From an uncultured Pedobacter sp. (GTDB lineage Bacteria; Bacteroidota; Bacteroidia; Sphingobacteriales; Sphingobacteriaceae): a stretch of DNA of 64,000 nucleotides. Both the position numbers and the translations under genes were made by a program. Below are positions 51,915-62,256 of the stretch, one piece after another. The stretch lies in NCBI RefSeq assembly GCF_913776295.1, contig NZ_CAJYOJ010000010.1, positions 1 through 64,000 of the forward strand, read 5' to 3'. Numbering within the stretch: position 1 is the first letter of the stretch; each line of letters begins with the position of its first letter. The notes beneath the pieces are model-generated. The model saw only the letters and a list, made by a program, of their open reading frames with translations, did no database searches and was not told where the DNA came from.

Positions 51915-54900
51915 ATGCCAAAATCCCTGTTGTTATTATTCTTTTTGTTATTTATAACCGGGCGTACTAGAGCCGATCAATATAATGAGCGCCTGTTTGA
52001 TATCAATGAAGGACTTTCCAATAATTCGGTAAGGTGTATATTTCAGGATCATTACGGTTTTATGTGGTTTGGTACTTACGATGGACTGAACCGTTATGAC
52101 GGGACTGTTGTTAAAGTGTTTCGAAACCGGCTTAAAGACGATCATTCAATCCCTCACAACTATATTTATTGCCTTGCAGAAGATGCAGAAAACAACATAT
52201 GGGTTGGTACAGGTCAAGGCGCGGCCATATATAACGCCAAAAGTGGAAAATTTGCAACTGCTTACTACCTGTCAAACAAAGGAGATAAACCGTACAAATT
52301 AACGATTGCGGTGAACACAATAGTCCGTGACTCAAAAGGTAATTTATTTATTGGCACCAATGGAGCCGGATTGTTTTATAAGGGCAAAAACGATAAATAC
52401 CCCTGCCAAATATACAAGAGCGATAAAAACCAGCCACTCATCAATGCGAATATAACCAGTATAGCAGAGGGGGAGCAGAACAATATCTGGATTATGGTAA
52501 ACGGGGTGGGACTCTACCATTTTGATGCAAAACAAAAAAAACTGGTTTTGATAAACGCCGAAACTAAGCTTACCAATTGTATGCTGGCAAAGGAAGATTA
52601 TTTATGGGTTGGAACCAGGGAAGGCCTATATCGATATTCGGTTATTTACAGCAACAAAGCCCCAAAGGTGTCACCCGGAAAAAAGCTTGCCAACGGCAAC
52701 ATATTCTCACTCCTGCAAAATCCTGGATATAAACTCTGGATAGGAACGGAAGGCCGGGGTTTGTCTATTTTGGATTTAAAGACCTCACAAATTACTCAAA
52801 CTAAACTCATACAGCATAGCGCTAACAATACCAGCGGCGAAACTATACCCTGTATGTATAGCGATAAGGATAACCGTAAATGGATTGCCAGATTAAATGG
52901 AGGCGTTGTGATTCTTGATAGCACCAAAAAGCACTTTCAGACATTTAAAAATAACCCACTAATCCAAAACAGCCTGATCCACGATTATGTTTCCTGCCTG
53001 GCAGAGAAAGTTAATGGCGACATTTGGGTTGGAACAGATGGAGGTGGAATGAGCCTGTACTCTACAAAAGCAAATATTTTTACCCATTTCAGGCACGATC
53101 CAGGCAAACAAAATTCCTTAAGCAATAACATCGTTACGAGTATATTAATAGACAAAAAAGGTAATACCTGGATCAGCACCTTTGGTGGAGGTATTAACAG
53201 GTATGATGAGCATACGAAATCTTTTAAGAGGTATCACTGCATTAACGACAGAGGCCCGGAAAGCAATTATATCTGGCTTATTTACCAGGACCATCAAGAT
53301 ATGATCTGGGCAACTGCGGTTGTTGATGGCGGCATATACAAATTAAATGCTCAAAGTGATCAGTTTGAACTCTTTGATGCGAGCCTTTCCGACCTTAACA
53401 CCATTAAAGAGGATTCTTTTCGGCAGCTTTGGGCGGGTACTTCAAATAATCTGGTAAAGATTGATAAACAAACGAAAAAACATATTTATTATCCTTTAGG
53501 CAAGCCGGTTAGGTCGATATTCGAAGATCGGAATAGAAACCTTTGGGTGGGAACTGAAGGCGGTGGCCTGATCCTGTTCGACAGGATAAAGGGTAAAATC
53601 AAGGAACAGTTTTCCGATGAGGAAGGTTTGTGCAACAATTCGGTGCTTAACATTCTTCAAGATGGCGATGGGTATCTTTGGCTCAGCACTTACAACGGTT
53701 TGTCCAGGTTTGATCCGGTACGTAAAACATTCAGTAATTATTACAGTGAAAATGGCCTTTCGAGCAACCAATTCTCTTGCAATGCGGCTTTGCACCTGAA
53801 ATCCGGTGAGATGGCATTCGGCAGCGTTAAAGGTTTTACACTCTTTAGCCCTAAAACCTTTGCTTCAGATCAGGCTAACCTCCCTCCTCCATATCTGTCA
53901 TCAGTGTATGTAAATAACCGATTTATTGATGCAACCGATAAATTGGTGGATCAAACCCGGCGGGAACGGATTTACGAATTAACTGTACCCTATAATGATG
54001 CAGTTTTATCGCTCACTTTCTCTGCCATTGATTTTACCGACAGAGGCAAAATTAAATTCGCATATCGTTTAGAGGGGGGGAATAACGGATGGATGGAAAC
54101 TACAGCATCAACCCCTGTTACATTTCTCCGGCTAACAGATGGCAAATACATACTGCACGTTAAGCGCAATGATTACGTTGGCGGATGGGGAACAGAACAT
54201 CGCCTGCTGATTATTAACGTACTTCCCCCCTGGTACCGTAGCTGGCTGGCCTATCTTTGCTATGCAATTCTTGGCTCCGCCATGATCTACGCTTACAATG
54301 GTTACAGAGTGCGACAGGCAAACCTGAGTTACGAAATCAAAACAGCCCAGATGAATGCACAAAAGGAAAAAGAACTGAACGAGAAAAAGTTTGCTTTCTT
54401 TACCAATGTCTCGCACGAGTTTAGAACACCGCTAACACTGATCATCAATCCTTTAAAAGATTACATACAACATCATCCTGCTTCTGGCAGCAAGGGTGGG
54501 CTGGATCTTGTTTACCAAAATGCAAAACGCCTGCTGAAACTGGTAGACCAGTTACTGCTATTTCGAAAAGTTGGCGGGGAAAGCGAAGATTTAAGAATCT
54601 CAAAAATCCCTTTTTCCGAAATATGCAGAGAAGTTTATGTTGGTTTCTCCGGCCAGGCCGCATTAAAAAACTTAAATTATGATTTTGTATGCCCCGATAC
54701 GCACATTGAGCTATATGCCGATAGGGAAAAGATCCAGGCAATCCTTTACAACCTCATTTCAAACGCCATAAAATTTACCAAGCCTAATGGCGAAATTAAC
54801 ATACAGTTGTGGGAAACAGAAAATTCAGTAGAACTGAGTATAAAAGACAACGGGATCGGTATCGACAGCCATGTTAAAGATAAACTGTTCGATCGGTTTT

Positions 54901-55940
54901 ATCAGGTAGGAGACGATAATTCTGCATCAGGATTCGGTATCGGCCTGTATCTTGTAAAGCAATTTATGGATCAGCACGATGCATTAATTTCTTATGAGAG
55001 CGGCGCCGGAAATGGCACGACATTCTTTCTGTCTTTCAAAAAAGGTAAAAGTCATTTTGGTAATCTTCCCGTTTATGAAGATGTTTCTTCAGAAACTTTT
55101 CAAAGCGAAGATCAGGTAAAACCAGAACCGCCCACATTAAAAACAGACCCAAATCTATTGCTAAGCACACAAGACCTTATCTTAATCGTTGAAGATAATG
55201 AAGGTATCCGCGAATATATTCAGGGCATATTCAAGAACGACCACCTTGTTATTACCGCCTCCAGCGGAAAAGAGGGGCTTGAACAGGCCGTCCAACATTT
55301 GCCTGATGTCATCATCAGTGATATTATGATGGAGGATGGGAATGGACTAGAGCTATGCAGCGCCATTAAAAATAATCCCACACTTGGCCACATACCAGTG
55401 ATTTTATTAACGGCATTGTCTGATGCTGAAAATCGCTTAAAGGGCACGCAATGTGGTGCGGACGACTATATTACCAAACCTTTTGAAAAGGAATTATTAT
55501 TGGCAAGGGTAAATGCTTTGCTTGAAAACCGAACCAAACTTCAACAATATTTTTATAACGAAATCACCTTCAAAAAACAAAATTTCAAAATCTCACCTGA
55601 GTATCGCGAGTTTTTATCAAAATGCATTAAAATCATAGAGCAGAATATCGGCGATGAATCTTTTAACATAAAAAAGTTTTCGCAGGAAATTGGCATGAGC
55701 CATTCCGGCTTATACCGCAAGGTAAAATCTGTTTCGGGCCAATCAATTGCAGGCTTTATTCGCTTCATCCGACTCAGAAAATCTGCCGAACTTATGGTCG
55801 AATCCAATTATAGCATTAAAGAAATCGCCTGGGAAGTAGGCATCAACGATATCAAATATTTCCGTAAACAATTTAGCGCATTATTCGGAATGAATCCGTC
55901 TGATTATATTAAAACCTATCGAAATAAGCCTAAAAAATAA
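51915..55940 (+). CDS. Hybrid two-component system (HTCS) regulator
   Basis: This 1341-residue protein combines sensor kinase and response regulator in one chain. A signal peptide (1-20) is followed by two sets of beta-propeller repeats (about 25-640, periodic IWVGT, LWLST and similar blades), a Y_Y_Y domain (about 690-765), one membrane helix (about 776-795), a HisKA domain with His834 in NVSHEFRTPL, an ATPase domain, a receiver domain with Asp1094 and the phospho-acceptor Asp1136, and an AraC-type helix-turn-helix pair (about 1245-1335). HTCS proteins bind glycan fragments in the periplasm and activate the adjacent polysaccharide utilisation genes. The SusC gene starts 1.1 kb downstream. 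Confidence 0.96.
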   Translation: MPKSLLLLFFLLFITGRTRADQYNERLFDINEGLSNNSVRCIFQDHYGFMWFGTYDGLNRYDGTVVKVFRNRLKDDHSIPHNYIYCLAEDAENNIWVGTGQGAAIYNAKSGKFATAYYLSNKGDKPYKLTIAVNTIVRDSKGNLFIGTNGAGLFYKGKNDKYPCQIYKSDKNQPLINANITSIAEGEQNNIWIMVNGVGLYHFDAKQKKLVLINAETKLTNCMLAKEDYLWVGTREGLYRYSVIYSNKAPKVSPGKKLANGNIFSLLQNPGYKLWIGTEGRGLSILDLKTSQITQTKLIQHSANNTSGETIPCMYSDKDNRKWIARLNGGVVILDSTKKHFQTFKNNPLIQNSLIHDYVSCLAEKVNGDIWVGTDGGGMSLYSTKANIFTHFRHDPGKQNSLSNNIVTSILIDKKGNTWISTFGGGINRYDEHTKSFKRYHCINDRGPESNYIWLIYQDHQDMIWATAVVDGGIYKLNAQSDQFELFDASLSDLNTIKEDSFRQLWAGTSNNLVKIDKQTKKHIYYPLGKPVRSIFEDRNRNLWVGTEGGGLILFDRIKGKIKEQFSDEEGLCNNSVLNILQDGDGYLWLSTYNGLSRFDPVRKTFSNYYSENGLSSNQFSCNAALHLKSGEMAFGSVKGFTLFSPKTFASDQANLPPPYLSSVYVNNRFIDATDKLVDQTRRERIYELTVPYNDAVLSLTFSAIDFTDRGKIKFAYRLEGGNNGWMETTASTPVTFLRLTDGKYILHVKRNDYVGGWGTEHRLLIINVLPPWYRSWLAYLCYAILGSAMIYAYNGYRVRQANLSYEIKTAQMNAQKEKELNEKKFAFFTNVSHEFRTPLTLIINPLKDYIQHHPASGSKGGLDLVYQNAKRLLKLVDQLLLFRKVGGESEDLRISKIPFSEICREVYVGFSGQAALKNLNYDFVCPDTHIELYADREKIQAILYNLISNAIKFTKPNGEINIQLWETENSVELSIKDNGIGIDSHVKDKLFDRFYQVGDDNSASGFGIGLYLVKQFMDQHDALISYESGAGNGTTFFLSFKKGKSHFGNLPVYEDVSSETFQSEDQVKPEPPTLKTDPNLLLSTQDLILIVEDNEGIREYIQGIFKNDHLVITASSGKEGLEQAVQHLPDVIISDIMMEDGNGLELCSAIKNNPTLGHIPVILLTALSDAENRLKGTQCGADDYITKPFEKELLLARVNALLENRTKLQQYFYNEITFKKQNFKISPEYREFLSKCIKIIEQNIGDESFNIKKFSQEIGMSHSGLYRKVKSVSGQSIAGFIRFIRLRKSAELMVESNYSIKEIAWEVGINDIKYFRKQFSALFGMNPSDYIKTYRNKPKK

Positions 55941-57041
55941 AATATCGAAAGTGTTATTCCGCTAACGATTGCTATCGGCGAATATTATAAAATTGCTCCG
56001 TTTCTCAAATCCAACCTGATGCAAGCTTAGGGTTTCTCCCACTACCCTACCATTGACTGCCCCTTAAAAATGGCGTCGTTATGAAGTGAAATGACGATGC
56101 ATGTCTGCAACAGACAGGCTATCTTTCACGGGGATGACCTTACCGTAAAGTTGCTTTTGCGAAAAAGCGGCACAGCTTGCCGCCTGGAAAAATCTTCCTG
56201 CGACGAATACACCCTGGAGAGGTTTACATCCATAAACGTTATCATTATTTGTACTGATATTATCCTGCAAATTGCTTCTTGCACCGGCAATGTTTGCGCG
56301 AACAGCCTAACCACTATATCATACTACCTTTAACCTCCCCAGCCAGCAAACAGATACATTCCTTATGGGAGGTTAAAGTACCTGTAATCTGTAGCCTCAT
56401 AGCTAATGATCAAAACTCAAATCGGTCGATCTTGGATTCGTGTAAAGCCCATAAGCCTTCCACTCTAACAACTAATTTTAAAAAAACAGAAAAGATTAAA
56501 GTACATTTTTTCAAGATTATTTTTACCTAAATGATCGCCGTTTCAGGACCGCAAAAAAACTTAAACCATGCAAACCTGAACCCAAAATCGGGTTTATTAA
56601 AAAAGCCATTATAAAAAGCGCTTTAAATAGGCTCAGAAGCAAAAATTGGCGATTTACACCCTCTTATTTGACCGATTTATTCCCTCGCCAAACATCATGT
56701 CGTGCTAGCTTAGTCGTTCATAAAATGATTATAAACCAAATTTAACTGAATCCTTTTATTAGCAAATACCACGGTAGGAAAATTCAATAGTGCTTTACCT
56801 ATTCGTTGGGATTAACCGGCTGTATGCAGATCTTAAAACCTTTGTCAGAAATACAGCCATTTAACCAGATATAAAAAAATACCGGCGCGAACCAAACAGA
56901 CTAGTGATCGTGATATTCTGGTTTGCAATCTATAAAAAACCAAATTATGAACCCTTTAAAAGCCCATGTATGAAAAGATAATGTATCGCTAATCTTCAAT
57001 GACCCCAAATCATAATTATTAAACTCCAAACAGCACAATAT
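55941..57041. other. 1.1-kb regulatory gap between HTCS and SusC genes
   Basis: No coding sequence is convincing here; frames of 60-80 residues overlap on both strands and have no recognisable motifs. A CGAT-TGCT-ATCG hairpin lies at about 55967-55978. Further on, AACCAGATAT (56863-56872) is mirrored by ATATTCTGGTT (56913-56923), a candidate regulator site about 120-180 bases before SusC. The SusC promoter and a long leader probably lie in 56700-57041, but no TAnnTTTG box is evident. Confidence 0.45.
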
Positions 57042-60000
57042 ATGACTAACCAAACTTTACAAAAAAAAATTATTCCTAAAATCCTATTGCTATTTCTACT
57101 GATTGCTCCGTACATCAGCTTTGCGCAAAACAATGAAATTACTGTTAAGGGTAAGGTCAGTTCTGATACCACTACTATTGTTGGCGTAACCGTACAATTA
57201 AAAAATTCGAAAAGAGCAGTTTCTACGGATGTCGAAGGGAAATATTCCATAAAAGTACCTTCAGATGGTGTCCTTGTTTTCACTTATACCGGTTTCGAAA
57301 AGCAGGAAGTCCCGATCAACGGCCGTCCCGTTATTAACGTGATTCTAAAATCAAGTGAAAATACGCTGAACCAGGTTGTCATAACCGGCTTTGGCGGTTC
57401 ACAAAAAAAGGCGAGTGCAGTAAGTTCCATTACCACCGTTGATGTAAAGGAATTAAAAGGGCCAACTGGCAACCTAACCAATACACTTGCAGGCCGTATA
57501 CCAGGTATGATTTCATTCCAAAGAAGCGGAGAACCAGGTCTTGGAACCAACAATTCTACTTTCTACATCCGTGGTTTATCAACTTTTGGTACAGGTAAAC
57601 AAGATCCGTTGATCCTGATTGATGGTGTGGAATCCTCTGCGGTAGATATGGCTCGCTTACAACCTGATGATATTGCTAACTTTTCCGTGTTGAAAGACGC
57701 TGCTGCTGCATCGGTGTATGGTGCACGTGGCGCGAATGGCGTAGTATTGATCAATACCCGTTCGGGAAAAGCCGGAGCTGCTCAATTTTATTTTCAAAAC
57801 CAAACCCGGTTATCAACCAATACCAAGAATTTTAAACTGGCAGATAATATCACCTACATGGAATTAGCCAATGAAGCTGCGCTGACGAGATCACCATTAG
57901 GTATTCAACCTTATTCTCAAAATAAGATAGAACATACACGTGCTGGTGATGATCCCTATTTGTACCCAAACAATAACTGGATTGATCAGCTTATCAAAAA
58001 GGCCACACTTAACCAAAGCTACAATGTGAATGTAAATGGCGGTACAGAACGCGCACGCTATTATGTAGCAGGTACTTACAATTTAGATAATGGAGTTCTT
58101 AAGGTTGACCCCATTAATAATTTTAACAGTAATATCAAGCTACGGAATTATTCCCTCAGGACCAATATCAACCTAAACCTGACAAATACCACTGAGTTAA
58201 TTATACGTACCTATGCACAGTTTGATGATTACAATGGTCCAATTGGTGGAGGGGCCGGTACATTCAACAGGGCGCTTTGGTCAAATCCCGTTATGTTTCC
58301 TGCGGTTTATCCACAATCTAAGCTGCCATACATTGAACACCCTCTTTTTGGCTCGGCACAGGTGGTAAATTCTGGCGGCATTACTACTACCTTGTATTCC
58401 AACCCCTATGCAGAAATGGTTAAAGGTTATTCTGTATACAAAACCTCCAACATTCAGCCACAACTTGAGTTACTGCAAAATTTAAACGGCATCTTACCGG
58501 GTTTAAATTTTAGGGCAATGGGTTACTTGCGGAGATACTCCTATTATACAGTAAACCGGAACTATAATCCCTTTTACTATACTGCAGTAATTGATCCTAC
58601 CACACAACAATACAGCCTCTCTCCATTAAATGATGGAGGACCAACGTCTATTGGCACAGTGGGTACCGAGTACCTTGGATACAATGAAGGCGAAAAAAAT
58701 GTAGACTCCAGAATGTGGATTGAGGGCACGCTGAACTATAACCACACGTTCAAAAAACATACAGTAGGCGCTTCTTTAATATCAGTTTTATCTAGCTACG
58801 AAACAGGTAATGCCGGAAGCGTTACAACATCGCTTCCACAACGCAACCAAACGCTTTCAGGCCGTTTTTCTTATGGTTTTGATAACCGCTACCTGGCAGA
58901 GTTTAATTTCGGATACAATGGATCAGAACGATTTGCTAAAAATAACCGTTTTGGTTTCTTCCCGTCAGCAGGTATTGGGTACCGCATATCCAACGAAAAG
59001 TTTTTTGCCCCATTAAAAAGTTGGATTGATGACTTAAAAATAAGGGCTACTTACGGTTTAGTGGGGAATGACCAGATCGGAAACATCAATGATCGTTTTT
59101 TCTATTTATCAAATGTTAACCTAAATGATGCAGCCTATGGCGCTTCTTTCGGTAAAAACGATGGTGTGGCTGTTTACAATCGTCCGGGTATTTCTATTTC
59201 CAGATACCAGAATAATGACATTACCTGGGAGAAATCAAGATCACTTAACTTAGGTATGGACCTGAGGATGTTTCGGGATTTCAACCTGACGCTAGAGGTC
59301 TACAAACAATGGCGTTCGCAAATACTTTTGCCAAAATCGTCTGTTGAATCAGCAGCCGGTTTTGCTGCTACGCCATCTTCTAACTATGGCAAGGCTGAAA
59401 CACAGGGTATAGATCTGGCATTGAATTATAACCATCAGTTATCCAGTAAAATATGGGTTAACCCTCGTGCAACATTAACTTACGCCACAAGTAAATTGAA
59501 AGTTACTGATGAGATCCGGTATCCATCCAACATCGCTTATCTATCGCAGGTTAACCAATCACTTTCGCAAACATGGGGGCTGATAGCTGAACGTTTGTTC
59601 ATTGACAAGGCCGAGGTGAATAACTCGCCAGTTCAGTTTGGCGACAATAGCCTAATGGGTGGTGATATCAAATATAAAGATGTTAATAAAGATGGGATAA
59701 TTAACGACGATGACATGGTACCAATTGGTTATCCCCAACAGCCCGAGATTATTTATGGCTTTGGTGCTACCACAGGCATAGGGAGATTTGACTTCAGCTT
59801 TTATTTTCAGGGATCTGCCCGCTCCTCATTTTTTATTAATCCCGCGAACATTCAGCCGTTTTTTATCAATGGAGGTGCCCAAAATAACTTGTTACAGGTT
59901 ATAGCCGACAACTACTGGTCTGAGAGCAATCAAAATCCTTATGCATTTTGGCCTAGATTTAGCACAGGGCGTGTAGACAATAACAACATGGTCTCGACTT

Positions 60001-60224
60001 GGTGGATGCGCAATGGAAATTTCTTGAGGTTGAAAAGCTTAGATTTTGGTTATACGATTCCTAGTATAGAAAAACTCAGACTTAAAAGTACCCGGATATA
60101 TTTTTCAGCGAGCAACCTCTTTGTCTTAAGTAATTTCAAACTTTGGGATGTTGAAATGGGTGGAAATGGTCTTAACTATCCCGTTCAGTCGGTATATAGT
60201 ATGGGGGTTCAATTCAATTTTTAA
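57042..60224 (+). CDS. SusC/RagA-family TonB-linked outer-membrane protein
   Basis: This 1060-residue outer-membrane transporter imports oligosaccharides with its SusD partner. A signal peptide (ending SFAQ, about residue 29) is followed by a carboxypeptidase-regulatory-like domain (about 34-110, VKGKVSSDTTTIVGVTVQ), a TonB plug (about 115-240, with AGRIPGMISFQRSGEPG and VLKDAAAASVYGARGANGVVLINT), and a 22-strand barrel that ends in MGVQFNF. The SusD gene starts five bases after its stop. It is the first gene of the PUL operon. Confidence 0.96.
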   Translation: MTNQTLQKKIIPKILLLFLLIAPYISFAQNNEITVKGKVSSDTTTIVGVTVQLKNSKRAVSTDVEGKYSIKVPSDGVLVFTYTGFEKQEVPINGRPVINVILKSSENTLNQVVITGFGGSQKKASAVSSITTVDVKELKGPTGNLTNTLAGRIPGMISFQRSGEPGLGTNNSTFYIRGLSTFGTGKQDPLILIDGVESSAVDMARLQPDDIANFSVLKDAAAASVYGARGANGVVLINTRSGKAGAAQFYFQNQTRLSTNTKNFKLADNITYMELANEAALTRSPLGIQPYSQNKIEHTRAGDDPYLYPNNNWIDQLIKKATLNQSYNVNVNGGTERARYYVAGTYNLDNGVLKVDPINNFNSNIKLRNYSLRTNINLNLTNTTELIIRTYAQFDDYNGPIGGGAGTFNRALWSNPVMFPAVYPQSKLPYIEHPLFGSAQVVNSGGITTTLYSNPYAEMVKGYSVYKTSNIQPQLELLQNLNGILPGLNFRAMGYLRRYSYYTVNRNYNPFYYTAVIDPTTQQYSLSPLNDGGPTSIGTVGTEYLGYNEGEKNVDSRMWIEGTLNYNHTFKKHTVGASLISVLSSYETGNAGSVTTSLPQRNQTLSGRFSYGFDNRYLAEFNFGYNGSERFAKNNRFGFFPSAGIGYRISNEKFFAPLKSWIDDLKIRATYGLVGNDQIGNINDRFFYLSNVNLNDAAYGASFGKNDGVAVYNRPGISISRYQNNDITWEKSRSLNLGMDLRMFRDFNLTLEVYKQWRSQILLPKSSVESAAGFAATPSSNYGKAETQGIDLALNYNHQLSSKIWVNPRATLTYATSKLKVTDEIRYPSNIAYLSQVNQSLSQTWGLIAERLFIDKAEVNNSPVQFGDNSLMGGDIKYKDVNKDGIINDDDMVPIGYPQQPEIIYGFGATTGIGRFDFSFYFQGSARSSFFINPANIQPFFINGGAQNNLLQVIADNYWSESNQNPYAFWPRFSTGRVDNNNMVSTWWMRNGNFLRLKSLDFGYTIPSIEKLRLKSTRIYFSASNLFVLSNFKLWDVEMGGNGLNYPVQSVYSMGVQFNF

Positions 60225-60229
60225 ATATC

Positions 60230-62227
60230 ATGATGAAATCAATTACACATTTTATACACAATCAAACATTGAACAGACAGCCTAAAAAAGGTAAGAATTC
60301 AATCTTATTACTTACCGCGCTGGTGATGTTGGTTTTAGGTTCCTGCAAGAAATACCTTGACGTTGTTCCGGATAATATCTCCACTATTGATAATGCTTTT
60401 AAGCTTCGCGTTGAGGCTGAAAAGTTTCTGTTTACCTGTTATTCATATTTACCGAAAAATGGAGACGGCTGGTATAACGCGGCACTTACTTCAGCAGATG
60501 AGATATGGTATCCGCAGGCAGAGCAAAATACCTGGCATCCTGCATTCCGCATCGCTCAAGGACAACAAAATGCGTCTACCCCTTACTTCGACGAATGGGG
60601 AGGAAATCTGAAAGGTAATTACGGTTCAAATGATTACTTAAAAATATGGACCGGAATTCGAAACTGTAATATCTTTTTGGAAAATGTAAAGGATTTAAGT
60701 AAAGTTCCTGATTTAACGGCTGCTGAGCGTTCGAGATGGATTGGAGAGGCCATGTTTTTAAAAGCTTACTACCATTTTTACATGCTTAGAATGTACGGGC
60801 CTATTCCTATAATGAACACCAATGTTCCTGTAGACGCCGATTTAGAAAGTTCATACGTAAAAAGAATGCCGGTTGATGCCTGCGTAAACGCGATTTCCGG
60901 ATGGCTTGATACCGCAGCCACGTTGGTACCAGACCGGATTATCAATGAAAATACCGAATTGGGACGCATCACCAAGCCTATTGCACTTTCCATTAAAGCA
61001 CGGCTGTGGGTAATGGCGGCAAGTCCGCTATTTAACGGGAATCCAGATTATGCAGGATTTAAAGATAAGGATGGTGTTGCCTTGTTTAACCCTACTTATG
61101 ACGCCAGCAAATGGGTAAAAGCCCGTGATGCTGCAAAGGCGGCAGTTGAATCAGCAGAAGCAAATGGTTTTGCCTTGTACAAATATACTAACGATATCTA
61201 TAACCTCAGTGATGCCACCAAAACGCAGCTGAGTATACGCAATGCCGTAACCCAACGATGGGGAAGTGAATGCGTGTGGGGAAACTCACAGTCGTATTTC
61301 GTTAATGAAGCTTTATGTATGCCACCTACAGAACGTGGAACAAATACGAGCCGCTTCCAGTTACAGGGTGCGTGGTCTCCTCCGATTAAAATCGTAAAAC
61401 TATTTTATACCTCACATGGTGTACCTATCGAAGAAGACAAAAGCTTAAACTTTTCAGGTTACGAACAGCTAAGAACCGGAACCAATGCCGAACGCTATCA
61501 AATTGAGCCCGGCTTTGTAACAGCACGATTAAATTTTGATCGCGAACCACGTTTTTATGCTGATTTAGGTTTTGATGGCGGCATCTGGTATATGAAAGAC
61601 GGAAATGCAACAAGCAGTGATTTGTCCACATTTTACCTTAAAGCCAAAAATAGCCAAAGTGCGGGCTTCGGTTCGGTTACGTACTGGAGCGAAACCGGAT
61701 ACTTTGTTAAAAAACTGGTAAGTTGGGAGTCAACCACCAATGGACAGTCTGCACCGGTGTGGCGTCAGTATCCATGGCCGGAAGTTCGTTTGGCTGATTT
61801 ATACCTGCTGTATGCGGAAGCAGAAAATGAGGTTTCAGGTGGGTCTGCCACTGCAATTAATTATGTAGATCGTGTACGTGCCCGTGCAGGTTTAGCCGGA
61901 GTTGTTAGTTCCTGGACAACCTATTCAAGTAATCCTTCCAAATACACTACTCAGGCAGGCCTTCGTAGCATCATACATCGCGAGAGGACTATAGAACTGA
62001 TGTTTGAAGGACAACGGTTATGGGATCTGAAACGATGGAAAGAAGCTGGAGAAGAGCTTAATAAAGACATTACCGGTTGGAATATCCAGGGTAACAGTGA
62101 CAATACATACTATCGGGAACGGAATATATTTACCCAGCGTTTTATAACTCCCCGCGATTATTTCTGGCCTATCGGTAATTATGATACCAGACGAAACCCT
62201 CGTTTGGTAGAAAATCCTGGATGGTAA
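60230..62227 (+). CDS. RagB/SusD-family glycan-binding lipoprotein
   Basis: This 665-residue surface lipoprotein caps the SusC barrel and binds glycans. The lipobox is LVLGSC (about residue 39), preceded by a rather long N-terminal stretch. The core shows TPR-type helices (RWIGEAMFLKAYYHFYMLRMYGPIPI) and the C-terminal RERTIELMFEGQRLWDLKRWKEA, hallmarks of SusD. The ATG doublet at 60230/60233 leaves the start uncertain by one codon. The next gene begins 29 bases after its stop if the ATG at 62257 is used. Confidence 0.95.
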   Translation: MMKSITHFIHNQTLNRQPKKGKNSILLLTALVMLVLGSCKKYLDVVPDNISTIDNAFKLRVEAEKFLFTCYSYLPKNGDGWYNAALTSADEIWYPQAEQNTWHPAFRIAQGQQNASTPYFDEWGGNLKGNYGSNDYLKIWTGIRNCNIFLENVKDLSKVPDLTAAERSRWIGEAMFLKAYYHFYMLRMYGPIPIMNTNVPVDADLESSYVKRMPVDACVNAISGWLDTAATLVPDRIINENTELGRITKPIALSIKARLWVMAASPLFNGNPDYAGFKDKDGVALFNPTYDASKWVKARDAAKAAVESAEANGFALYKYTNDIYNLSDATKTQLSIRNAVTQRWGSECVWGNSQSYFVNEALCMPPTERGTNTSRFQLQGAWSPPIKIVKLFYTSHGVPIEEDKSLNFSGYEQLRTGTNAERYQIEPGFVTARLNFDREPRFYADLGFDGGIWYMKDGNATSSDLSTFYLKAKNSQSAGFGSVTYWSETGYFVKKLVSWESTTNGQSAPVWRQYPWPEVRLADLYLLYAEAENEVSGGSATAINYVDRVRARAGLAGVVSSWTTYSSNPSKYTTQAGLRSIIHRERTIELMFEGQRLWDLKRWKEAGEELNKDITGWNIQGNSDNTYYRERNIFTQRFITPRDYFWPIGNYDTRRNPRLVENPGW

Positions 62228-62256
62228 ACAATTATAAACTTACAAGTTTTAAAATT

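Noticed and set aside
56079..56333. Overlapping frames of 60-80 codons on both strands between HTCS and SusC
   Set aside because: No recognisable motif, no promoter, and mutual overlap. They could be decayed coding remnants, but that cannot be supported from sequence alone.
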